From: Avena insularis
Taxonomy: Eukaryota > Streptophyta > Magnoliopsida > Poales > Poaceae
DNA: 64,000 nucleotides
Reading direction: 5' to 3'
Assembly: GCA_023614405.1 (NCBI GenBank)
Contig: CM042693.1
Span: forward strand, 152,846,731-152,910,730
Within the stretch, counting starts at the first letter, position 1; each line of letters opens with the position of its first letter. The notes below the pieces were generated by a model. The model worked only from the letters and a program-made list of their open reading frames with translations, searched no databases and was not told where the DNA came from. A program made the translations under genes and the position numbers. Shown piece by piece: positions 1 through 10,832 of this stretch.

Positions 1-1534
1 TTTAGTTGTTGACTTGTAGTAACACTTTATGCTTTGATTAGTATGCTTTGTTGCACTGCATGATTTTGGCCATTATTGCTCTCTTAGTTGTTTGCTCCCA
101 GTCTTTTGCTAGCCTCCACTCGTATGAGTAAGTTCTACTCATGCCTCCAACTCCCAAGAAACCAAGTTATTCCAAAGTGTCCACTATAAACTCCTATGCA
201 TGGTGTGTTACACCATTCCAAGTATATTCTTGTTTTCATCTATCTTCCAATTAAAATCTATTTTGTTATGTGAAAACTTAGTGATTAAAGCCCTCACGAA
301 CTTGATGGCACACTTTATTCTTTGCCCCTAATAAACTTGAACCATTGTGACAACTTTGTTATATATGCTTGCACTTATAAGTTGGAATTAGTAGAACCGT
401 GCTGTCATAGGGAACGTTTTCAAAATTGCACTTGTACCTTGTTGTACTCAGTTGATATCATGTTCTTTTGTCTATGGATGTCACCGGTGTGAAATAAAGA
501 GGGAACTTGTAAGTCCATGGAGTTTGTATCCTGTGTTAGAGAAATGCCTAGGCCGCTAGCCTAAGCCATGCCTAAACATGGTGGAAACTTGCAGCATCAC
601 CATAGTGACATCTATGAAGCATTCTTCTTAAAAAAAGAGACACATTGAGAAAAGAGGAAAGAGATAAAAAGCACCATATTCCCATGGTACATAAGAAGAA
701 TTGATGAGATGCTCATTGTCTGCTTGCCTTGTCATTTTGGTTATGGGAAAGCTCCTGTACCATGTGCAAGGGGTACCCCGTTGGCGGTTCTCAATGATAT
801 GCAAATACTTATAGTGACAAGAACTTACCTGGACCCAAAGTTGAGTATGCATGAGGTGTGGCCCTCGTATTCAAGGGGCATGAGATTGCCAACTTATACT
901 TCGTCAAGCATATACTCCAACTTTGCCACTTTAACCTTAACCACTTCAAGATGCTTATGATAGGGGCAATGAGGGCTAAAAGCTAACAAGTACCATAATT
1001 TTTGGAAGCTCTTTTTGAAACTTGTAATCCCTTCTTCCTTTACAAAAAGGCCTTTCTTCACCCATTATTTGAGTCTCCACCTTCTACCTTTAGGCACCAT
1101 TAAGAGAGCATAGTTGTCATTCTGTGTGCAGTGTTCCAAAGCTTATTGATTGATGCATATTGTGTTATTACTTGCTCCTGTGCTACTTGTTTCTAGTCAC
1201 CCTTGTGAGCTTTGCAGGTGTCCTATGCATTATATTGCTACTCTATGAGGGACAAGCTGATTACCACTATGCTATGTTTTCTTCATGTGAAACAAACAAA
1301 CATTTTTCAATGCATGTTATTCATGATCTTTGTTTGTAGCTTGTCATGTTGCATGCATAGTTACTATGTCCTATTGTTAGAACTCCATCTTTCATGCACA
1401 TGGTTAGATTTTTTTGATCCCAGCTTTCAATGCTTGCAAATAGTTGGATCTTTGTGAGGGTGCATGTCACCTCAAAAATTATTCTGTTTATCACTTACCT
1501 ACTTGAGATGAGCAGGAGTTAAGCTTGGAGATGC
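1..1534 (+). mobile_element. Element A: internal 3' region of a TGATACGT-type LTR retrotransposon
   Basis: This is non-coding internal sequence that runs into the LTR at 1535. It ends in a purine-rich tract (about 1519-1534, core aagcttggagatg), the usual polypurine tract just before a 3' LTR. Much of it matches the reverse complement of 33160-34700, the equivalent part of element A', so the two are the same or sister families in opposite orientation. I see no long reading frame; the short open frames here have no recognisable domain. The 5' part of the element lies outside the window. Confidence 0.7.
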
Positions 1535-3057
1535 TGATACGTTGGAAACGTATCTATAATTTTTTATGCTCCATGCTTGTTTTGTATCTACTTTTCTTTA
1601 CTTGTCTACACTTGGAGGTGCTTTTTACATGTTTTCTGGTACTAACCTATTAACAACTTGCAACAGTGCTAGATGCCTGTTTTCTGCTGTTTTTGGTTTC
1701 ATCAAAGTTAGTAAAGAAATATTCTCGGAATTGGACGGGACAAACGTCAAAGTCAATTACTTCCTGTGGTGAACAAGAAGTCCAGGAGAGCTGGGGCAGC
1801 CAGGGGCGAGACTCCACCTGGGCAGGTTGGCCCGCGCTTGGCTAGGATTTGGTGGCCCTGGCCGCCTCCCAGTCTCGCCCCTTCGCCTATAAGAAGCCCC
1901 CAATGCAAAAACCCTGAGTACCCGATCAAATCTCCACGAAACCGTCTGTAGCCACCGCCACCATCGTCCCTAGATCGGGGGATCTGAAGTTCTTCCCGGC
2001 ACCCTGCCGGAGGGGAGATCATCCTGGAGGCCTTCTCTCCGGTATGATGCGTGAGTAGTTCCACCTTGTACTATGGGTCCATGTAGTAGCTAGATGGTTG
2101 TATCTCCTTCTTTGTGCTTTCATGTATAGAACTTGTGAGCTTCGTTCATGATCAAGATCTAATCTCTAATTGTAATCATGAATGTTGTGTTTGCGGGGAT
2201 CCGATAGATATTGAGATTATTATGTTGGTTTGATTAATGATTTTGTCTTTATGATTCTATCATGTATGTGTTGTTTGTGATCTTGCATGCTCTCTGTTTC
2301 TAGTGGTTATCTTGGCCAAGTAGTTGCTAGTGACTCCAAGAGGGGGTATTTATGCTCGATAGTGGGTTCATGCCTCTAGTTTCCAAGGGAAGTGACAAAA
2401 ATCTCTTCGGTTGTAGATGTTTTGTTGCTACTAGGGAGAAAACAACGGTCTCTTGTTCATGGAACATGTGGACTGTTTACCTTACACACTTTGCTTAAAG
2501 CGGTTGTCTGTTGCTTGCAACTTAATACTGGAGGGGGTTCAGATGATAACCTGAAGGTGGACTTCTAGTCATAGATGCAGCTGGATGGCGGTCTATGTAT
2601 ATTGTTGTATTGTCCAATCAACCTCATAGGATCTTTCTGGCTGGTAATTGCATTGTTATGCCTTGCTCAGTTCCTGTCAATTGCCCCGCTGTAATTTGTT
2701 TACCCTTCATGCCATATTGTTTATCTAAGGAGAGCACCTCTAGTGAACTATGGACCCCGGTCCAATCTTTACCATTGATATATCCTCCACTATTACTTGT
2801 TTACTTGCTGCAAACCATTACCTTCCACACCATACGTTTAATCCTTTGTTACAGCAAACCAGTGAGCTTGACAACCTCGCTGATTCGTTGGGGCAAAGTC
2901 TTGAGTTTGTGTTGTGCAGGTCTCCACGTTGCTTGCAACACCTGTGTGACGTTTCCTTCCTCCTTCTGGTTCGATAACCTCGGTGTCAACTGAGGGAAGA
3001 CTTGCTGATGCGCTCTTCACACCTTGCTCTTGGGGTTCCCAACAAGACTCCACATCA
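1535..3057 (+). mobile_element. Element A: 3' LTR (TGATACGT type, ~1.5 kb)
   Basis: It begins tgatacgttggaaacgtatc, directly after a polypurine tract, and ends near ...ccacatca. The same LTR type occurs on the minus strand at 18092-19649, 32264-33151 (partial) and 52006-53547, and it aligns with them along most of its length. The right end is less certain because about 15 bases present at the end of the 52006-53547 copy are missing here. The family looks like one of the common Triticeae gypsy-type families, but I cannot fix the name. A GC-rich transcribed-leader-like stretch lies at about 1785-2050. Confidence 0.7.
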
Positions 3058-3145
3058 AGCACCAAGTTCTTTAGCGCCATCAAGGAGTCATCATGACACT
3101 TGCCTCGATTATAGTTCGGGTTCACACACTCTTCACAATCACACG
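3058..3145. other. Short spacer between element A LTR and solo LTR
   Basis: No gene is visible. It contains a tRNA-Asp-primer-like string (agcgccatcaaggag, about 3076-3090) resembling a degenerate version of the primer site of A' at 51976-51995. It ends in acacg, which may be the left target duplication of the LTR that follows. Confidence 0.3.
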
Positions 3146-4747
3146 TGTTACACTCCAAGCAATCTAAACTTTTCAAAAAAAGAATCACAATCAATAACCA
3201 GTAGATACAAACATATCAAGCACGTATACACAATATGCATGCATGGTTGAAAACAAAACAGGGAGAGGCCATTTTCTAAACAATTTATTTTGCCCAAAAA
3301 GGATTTAAAAAGGAGGTACAAGAAATATATGATCAATCTGTATGAAATAGTTTTGGAAATTTTCGACCAGATGCTACTGGCTAGAAAAATTAATTTTTAA
3401 CCCAAAGCAACTGGATTCACCTCAATTGAAGTTATAGAATTAAAACTATAATTAAAATGCTCTAACATAGAGTTTTAATTATATAGGACATTTGTTTCGT
3501 CAAGAGTCAAATATTATTACAGAAACGTGTTCTACTCATTTTTTATGAATCCATGGATATCTCATTTATATTTTTCTGATGTATATTGTATTTTCTACAA
3601 ATTTTACAGTGTTGCAGCAATTACTGGCTATTTTTAAATAGGATATACACAGTCACATAACGGTGCCAGGCATATAATGACCGTTGCTGCGGCGTGAGCA
3701 GGCGATGACGTATGCTACGACTTGATGCTAGGTGTATGCGAAGGTCTTCCGGCCTAGGAGAACGGCGGACAACAATCAGGAGGGGACGAAGAGCTCGATG
3801 GCGGGCACGGCGACAATCTTTGCCTCCCGGTGCGGCGTCTGCGAGTGGTTAGAGGTGGCGGCGATGCGGCAAACTCCGGCGAGCAATTGAGGCGGCGACG
3901 GCAACCTGTGGAGAAGGGGACAAGGTCAGGGAGGCTCGGCTCATTGAGGGGATGAGGATCAGAGGTACAAGAAGACGAGGGAAGGGCCGGAACCTCTGTC
4001 TCCAAGCTCGACCTAGGAGCTCTGGCGGCAGCGAGATCGGGAGCTTCCAGATGGGGCTCTAGGGTTTCAGAGAGGGGCAAAAAGGAGGATGGGCGAGATG
4101 CGGAGGGTTTATATGGGCGTGTAGGCGTGCGGGAGGGGCAAGGATCAAACAAATCAGCCGGATTCGGCAGGGATACCATTCGGTATCGGAGGCGACGTGC
4201 AGGGCGCGGTCTCTTGACCGGAGGAGGATAACAACGGCGGGCCCCAAGATTCAGTGGCCGCGTGAGAGAAGCGGGCTGCGCTGGGCTAGCGGATGCAAGC
4301 TGCTGCACTGTGCATGCGGGGGGAATGGGTCAGCCATCATGCTGTTGACTAGCTCTGGCTGCAAGGTCTTGAAGCTGTGGGTGGTTAGGTAGGCGGGCTG
4401 GGTAGCTGGTGGGCTGGGTAGGATAGTTTTTTGTTCTTTCTTTTATTCTTTTCTCATTTTTCTAATTGTTTAGTATCTTTTTTACTATAGCTCCAAATGA
4501 TCTCAAACTAGTTTGTAATTTTTTTAAAAAAATCCAAATAACATTTTTGGACTACTAGGGATATATTCTTGTCCAAGTAAAATTTTCCAACATTGAAGTT
4601 CAAATAAACCCTAATAGATGCAATTAGGAGAAATCAAATATGAATTTGATAAAATGGTTTTTGGAAAAGGATTTCTGTAAGATGCTTATCATGCAATGCA
4701 TATGAATGCAATGTAAATCCCATACATAAAAAATTCGGGATGTTACA
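3146..4747 (-). mobile_element. Probable solo LTR (TGTAACATCCC type)
   Basis: Read on the minus strand, the block starts TGTAACATCCCGAATTTTT and ends ...CTTGGAGTGTAACA, giving TG...CA termini. Its composition runs AT-rich, then GC-rich (about 3660-4310), then AT-rich, as in the long LTRs of elements B and C. No internal domain or partner LTR lies beside it. The left flank is acacg. On the right, the string tgttacacg contains acacg overlapping the last bases of the LTR, so the duplication is imperfect, perhaps after a 3-base loss. The proline-rich open frames at 3754-4308 come from the GC-rich leader and are not taken as a gene. Confidence 0.5.
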
Positions 4748-5900
4748 CGTTTACAACCATTGGCACAAAACCTGGGTCCGTCTCGGAGCGGGTAGCTTAG
4801 TGGGGTGGCCTCCTGAAATATTTTATAAATTTTAGAATTGCTTTGTCTTGATTCTTCGTTGGGTTTTCATTTGTTTTTTCTGAGGTTGATCATGCGTGTG
4901 TTGCTATTTGTGCACCCCGCGGGGTAAATCTTTCTAAAAGCCATGTCCGCGTTTATAGATGACTTGGAGCATAGTATCTCGATCATAGACAACTATAACT
5001 AAAGTAGTGCTATAAATTTTATTTTGACTTGTCTAGTAATCAGATTCACTACATCAGAATGGCTAAATAAAAGTGCAAACAACTGTTGGAATTGGGATAC
5101 CTCATGCTATATGTATCTGACTAGTAAGTAATGCAACTACAATGGAATGGTTAACTAAAACTGCCCACTTCTCATGATATCAGGATGACTCATGCTATCT
5201 ATATCTGACTAGTAAGTGTTGTAACTATAATGGAATAATTAGAATTTGCCAACTGTGTGAGTTTCCTCGATATGACTTCTTCGTTTGGTCTCGAATGGGA
5301 ATACCAGGATGGGTAAGTTTGGTGTTAGTATCAGGTTGGATTCGAATAGGTATTTTTTATCTCTCTCTTATAGACGCAGTTGTATCGAGTATCTATAGGT
5401 TGTTTAGTGCATGCTGCGTTGCCGCTTCAGTCCACCATACCTATGTAGGCAAGAGCCACCAAATTCTAAGTCTCATCGTGTACTGGCCTCAGTACTGACC
5501 ACTCTCTTTTTCTTTTGCCCTTGGTCAGCACCCCTTTTGTTTTAGCAAGTTTGAGATTAACGTCGTTAGCAAGGTTACCCTTCCGGCTTGGCCTAGGCAG
5601 GGTTATGGACGCCATTGGTTATTCTTCAGGACTCTTAGCCCAATTTGCATCTTATCCGTGCTCGGATGTTGTACCGTTTTCAAGGTGATTTGGATCTTTG
5701 TGCTATATATATGTATTCTTGACTCTTTGAGTCATTGATGTATATATTTGTTCCGTGGGTTCCATCATGGACTATTGTGTAATAATATTACTTTGTTTTC
5801 CACACGCACGCAAGTGTCTGGTGGGCACCTTTGAATCGTTTCTATGCGGGTTTGGCGGGAATCGCTAAAACATGCACATGGCCGATCCGAGATTGTTACA
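4748..5900 (+). mobile_element. Element E: probable remnant of the 5' LTR
   Basis: The right end, ...gagattgttaca at 5889-5900, is followed three bases later by a Met-tRNA-type primer site. That is the arrangement of a 5' LTR end. I cannot find the LTR start, and this stretch does not overlap in sequence with the truncated 3' LTR at 6699-7500, so its left limit is uncertain. It carries an imperfect direct repeat of about 60 bp with a period near 88 (about 5096-5154 and 5184-5242, sharing ctgactagtaagt). No convincing coding frame was seen. Confidence 0.35.
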
Positions 5901-6698
5901 AAGTTGTATCATAGCTCAGCAGTTGTGATACCCCACTGGTCTAGCCTGTAGGATAACCTAGCTAACGGTCGATGTAGCATGTCAAACTATTTTGGAAAAT
6001 CGGTTGGATAGATTTGATTAGGTCCGCTTTTACTCCTTACCTATATGCTATTCTCCTCTTACCTTTGTGTGTTTTAAATATGCTCTCTTATCGTTTCTTC
6101 AAGTCCAGGAATTTGTGTGGTTGGGTTTCTATCATACCTTCAAGGTTTCGCTTCCTTCCTCTTTTAACTATGCTTCGACATCCGGGCTTCATGCTATCTA
6201 AGGAATTTTCCTCTATTTTTCCTTTTAGTGGACCAAAATTCCAAATCTGATGAATAGCCTGCATCACTCCTTTGTTTTTCAAATGCTGGTTGTCGAAATC
6301 TTTAGTCTAAATTCTAAGAGTTGGTTGCATAATTTGCCTATTCATGTGCAGGGTAATGCTTTGGGTGCGCGATGGACTGCTCACCATGTGATAACTCTTA
6401 TCATTCGCTCTTGTACATTGAATCAGGGAATCAAACAATTTTACTCCTTCTACCGAAGTTCGAGATGGCCTTATCTTTTGATACCTTTACCTTCGTCCTT
6501 TGTTCTTCGGAGTGTTCTCTAGTCAAATGTGAGCAATGACCCTTGTTGGTGTTGTCACCGATTTCAACATGAAGAAGTAATCATTGTTAGTGGTATCGTG
6601 AGGATTTGTACAAAGTGAGAACATTTCGATCGTCGGCCTTCTTCCTTGTACCATGAGGCAGATCTTGAGGGCGAGATCCATTATTAGTGGTGTCGAAT
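5901..6698 (+). mobile_element. Element E: primer site and strongly deleted internal region
   Basis: Bases 5904-5919 (ttgtatcatagctcag) resemble the primer-binding site complementary to initiator tRNA-Met (TGGTATCAGAGC...). At 6655-6690 comes the string agatcttgagggcgagatcc followed by ttattagtgg. This is a decayed form of the motif seen just before the 3' LTR in elements B and C. Only about 0.8 kb separates these marks, so the gag-pol region has been lost. Short open frames at 6014-6250 and 6250-6522 show no domain I recognise. Confidence 0.5.
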
Positions 6699-7500
6699 TG
6701 TAGCACCCCGGGTAAATTTAGTACTAGAAAATCACTCGTTGTTACTACTTTGTGCATCATCATGACATATGCATATCATATTTGCCTAAAACTATTGGTT
6801 AATCCCTATCTTCATTTTGACATTACTCTCCTTCTTTATTTCAAAATAAAAACCCAGATCTTCTGGATATTTTATGTCTAAAACTAATTACTAAAAAGTT
6901 TTTTGTTTTAAGATGAAAATAAAACATTTCCTAAAACCCAAGGGACGCTGCCAGCGGCCAGTCCTAAAGGCCCAGCTAGCAGCATCCTACCAACCCTCAC
7001 TCTAAACATAATCCTATTCTAAAACCAAACCATAACATCCCCACCTACCCAAACCGTATTTACACCACCCAGCAGCCACACCACCAGCCGCCGCCACCCG
7101 ACCAAGCCCCCCGTAGCCCGCACTTACGTAGTCAATCCCGCATCGGGAACCCCCGCCTACCTTTCCAACTCACGAGCGGACCCCACCCCCACTCGCGATG
7201 CGCCCTAGCGCTCGCTATGCCCGCACTACCCTAACATCCCCTAGCCCACCACGCGCCCACCCCACTCGATCCACCCCATCTTGCCAGTGCCTCCGCTCCC
7301 CATGAGTCGTTCCTCCCTCGCGTCTTCCCCCACCTTCCCACAACCCCGCATGCGCCTTCCTTCGCTTGCGCGGTGTCGCCAAGCCCCACTGGCACATATG
7401 TTGTCTCTCTGGTCGATGTTGCCGCCTTGCCTCGTCCTCCCTTCCCCGATTCCATCTTCCTCGGCACGCCCTGATCCCTCCTCCGGCCGTTGCCGACTGA
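6699..7500 (+). mobile_element. Element E: truncated 3' LTR (TGTAGCACCCC start)
   Basis: It begins tgtagcaccccgggtaaatt directly after the decayed polypurine region and passes into a C-rich leader (about 6950-7500). It is cut at 7500 by the LTR of element D. Open frames of up to 151 codons on the minus strand (7215-7670) cross this boundary and are composition artefacts. Confidence 0.55.
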
Positions 7501-8906
7501 TGACTGCAAGTGCACAGATCGTTTGTAGCTAGTTTTGAAGTTAAGATATCGACCCCACAGGGAGCCCAAAGGTAAGTGTTTATGATGAAGTCTCTGTCAC
7601 ACTCAAAGTTTTCACAGGTCTTCAAGTGAACTGACTGCAAGTGTTGAAATAAGAATAAAATTTGGATCAAACTAATTGTATTTAAATAAAACTAAAATGT
7701 AAACTTTAGAAATAAAAAGCATAAAAGTAAAGAACGATTCGATTGTTTGTTGTTTTCTACAGATGACAAAGTAGGCGCGGGGAGATACAGTTCATGGTGA
7801 TAGTAACTGTGCCAGGTGGATGAGTGATTTTATAAGTATATGTGTAGACGAGCAACCCATCATTAGCCGGAACTCTTCTTGGTAGATTTCATCCCAACTT
7901 CAATAATCCTACTAGTCTGTTACCAAAACCATGGTCAGTCACTAGGCGATTAAGATCCTTCAGGTAGTTTAGAAATTAAGCTCTTTGGATCAGACTAATG
8001 CAATAGTCTATAGTGGTCCTCGTTCTCCTCGAGTTCAACTAGTTTTCCATTGATATCCCTGTGTCACTCGGGGGTCGCCGGTCTGCTAGCAAACAAGATC
8101 TTATCTATGTAGAACAAAGTATCATGTTGTCTGGGCCCTTAATTGGACAACGGGCATTAGGCATCCCACAGATAGTCAAGCACACATAATATAGTAATTA
8201 AAATCAATCACAAACTAATGGAAAATATATAGGCATATCACATCTTACCAATCCCTTACATATCCCACGCCCAATGGAACTTACTCACACATGAGAGAAG
8301 AAAGCATCATTGATATAATTAAATAAAGGGAGTCCTTCTCGATGTTACCGTGGAGATCCAAAATAAGAATAGAAAATCAATCCAACACCATTCAAGATAG
8401 GAAGAAACAATCTCAACCCCTAATCTTGCAACGTGAAGATCTCTCTCTCAAGTACAAGAAATAGCTATGGGGTGTGGTGGCTAGTAGGTCGAAGATCATG
8501 GAGGGAGATGAAGAACGTCTTCCCCTTCTTCTCGGATCTCTTCTTTCTCCCTTCTGGATGGAACGGCGGCTGCTACGTTATGTTTTTGTCCCTGGCCTCT
8601 TCAGGAAAGTTGTCCCTTTTGACAACTATACGGTCGGAGAAAATATTCCCGCTGTATAGTTGGTCGTTAAAGCTATTGGTTGCCTTCCTCGATTGCTTCC
8701 AAAAAGAGACTTGCTTGTTTTCGCCTGAATATTATATTTCTGTTGTTAAAACCTTCTGTTGATGTTTAGAACCTAAAACACATATTGAATGCCAAGTTTT
8801 CTTCGCTACCGAAGTATTAGCGTTAGGTAAAGCTAGAAAACCATCAAATCTAGACGAAAACCATCAATAAAAACCATCAAAAATGTGTCGAACCTCACAG
8901 CTATCA
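7501..8906 (-). mobile_element. Element D: 3' LTR, minus orientation
   Basis: On the minus strand the LTR runs from TGATAGCTGTGAGGTTC to GCACTTGCAGTCA, giving TG...CA ends and 1406 bp. A polypurine tract (aagcttgggggag on the minus strand, 8907-8920) immediately precedes it, which fixes the orientation. The tract has the same aagcttggggg form as in elements A and A'. Its insertion truncates the LTR of element E. The other LTR of D is not in the window. Confidence 0.6.
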
Positions 8907-9708
8907 ACTCCCCCAAGCTTAGATGTTGCTCGCCCTCGAGTGACAAGAAAATAAGGAAGAATAGCGGAGATTCGAGACTAAAATAAAAGAACTTACAAGA
9001 TCGAACTATTGTCAAATTCCTTTCTTCACAAGTCCTGCAATCTTAAACATGATCATACAAGTATTTACAAGATTGCACTGAGTCCATTCCTAACCACGTA
9101 TACCTTGCTAGATAATAAATTATATGCCTGAGCAAGTGTCAATAGTTTAGCTAGGAAAGTGAATCAAATTCTTTTGGTTTCTCTCTTTGTTGAGAGATAA
9201 AAGACTTTTTGCTCTTGTTTCTTTAACTAATTAAGAGTACTCATGTTGGCAACACAAACATTCAATTGAATAACAACTCATCTACTCCCACGTCAAAATT
9301 TCAAGACTCTGAAAGCATCTTTTTCCTTTCCTTGCTTTTCAAAAACTTCAGCTCTTCCAAAGAGAAATCATGCCACTATTTTAACATATTAATTGGGACT
9401 GCGTTGCGCACTCGTGACCATACCAATAGATAACTATTGAGCAATAGTGGGCTAGAGTAGTACTACAACTTCACTTAGAATGTGAGACCACGAGGAGAAT
9501 AAAAAGTTTACCCATCATAGCATTGCAGCTATAGACGCTTACATAACTCAATAGGCGGAATCAAGTGGTTTCCCACACTTAGATCGTTCGTTGGCCAGCA
9601 GATTTAATAGTTCCCCATGGAGCACGAAAGTGTTGTAATGACACACGTAAAGAAATATCTTACTTTAATTACTAGAAAAGTAGTGGCATAATCTCTACTA
9701 CTTTAAAG
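8907..9708 (-). mobile_element. Element D: internal region, left part
   Basis: AT-rich internal retrotransposon sequence lies between the polypurine tract of D and the insertion point of the Angela-like element. No coding frame was recognised. The last five bases, taaag (9704-9708), are the left copy of the target duplication made by that insertion. Confidence 0.5.
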
Positions 9709-10832
9709 TGTTCGAGATATGCCCAAGAGGCAATAATAAAGTGGATATTATCATATCTTCATCTTTATGATAAATGTTTACATTCATGCTATAATTGTAT
9801 TAACCAGAAACATTAATACTTGTATGATTTGTAAACATAACAGAGTCCCTAGGAAAGCCTCTTGTTAAACTAGCTTGTTGGTTAATATATGATCACGGTT
9901 TCCTGATCACGAACTTTGAGATGTTATTAAAAACAAGGTCATCTCATTAGAAGAATGATGTGATGGACATACTCATATAGTTAAGCGTAGCATAAGATCA
10001 AGTCATTCAAATAGTTCACTTGCTATAAGCTTTCAAATACATAGAAACCTAAATCCTTCGACCATGAGATCATGTTAATCACCATCATTGGATGGGAGTT
10101 TGAAAAGTCAAACTAGAACAATGGTTTCCAAGTGGAGGGAGGGAAGGAAACCTTGGGAGAGAAGGTTTCCCTTCCCTCCACCAAACCGCCGGCCAGCAAG
10201 GGATTTGGGGGAGGAAACGACTAGCCTTAGCCTCCACTCCCACCTATAAACAAAGGGAGGGGCGCCCCCTCTCCCTACACCTTATCCCTAGCCGGCACCC
10301 CCTCTAAACCCTAGGATGCCGCCCCTACTGCTACTGGCGCCCTAGTTCTCCTCTAAATTGCTTCCGCTGTCTACTCTAAACCCTAGCCGTCGGTTTCTCT
10401 AATCCCTCGGCATCTAAACTCTTGCCCCGAGGCTCCCACTACTACATCGTACCTGCTCCGGTTTAGGCAAAGACCTGCGGGATCTTTCCTCTACTTCTGA
10501 CACCACACCATCGTTATGCTGGAATCGCGAGGAGAGAGCTACAACCTCCGCTGCCTGCTGGAACAAGGGAGAGGAAGGTCTTCATCGAGTACCATACATG
10601 TGACCGACTGCGGGAGCGCTGCCGGAACGCGGCACCGGAAGGATCGTCTACGCGATCTTGAGATCGGCAAGTGAACAACTACATCACCCACGAGAATCTG
10701 CTCTTGTTAACCTCTTTGGATCTTTGAGGGTTAGTACTCTATCGACTTGTTGCTACAATCTAGTAGATAGATCTTGGCTTGTGTGTGTTCATGCGATAGA
10801 ATTTTTTGGTTTCCATGCTACGAACCCCTATA
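9709..10832 (+). repeat. Angela-like 5' LTR with large internal deletion
   Basis: It is 1124 bp long against 1894 bp for the 3' copy. The missing ~770 bp corresponds to about 16197-16990 of the 3' LTR; the junction here is near 10096. A TATA-like site (ctataaac, about 10244) and a near-perfect inverted repeat (10134-10154 with 10162-10179) lie in the retained promoter part. Confidence 0.85.

Noticed and set aside
3754..4308. 184-codon proline-rich minus-strand frame
   Set aside because: It is low-complexity sequence from the GC-rich part of the probable solo LTR, with no domain or start context.
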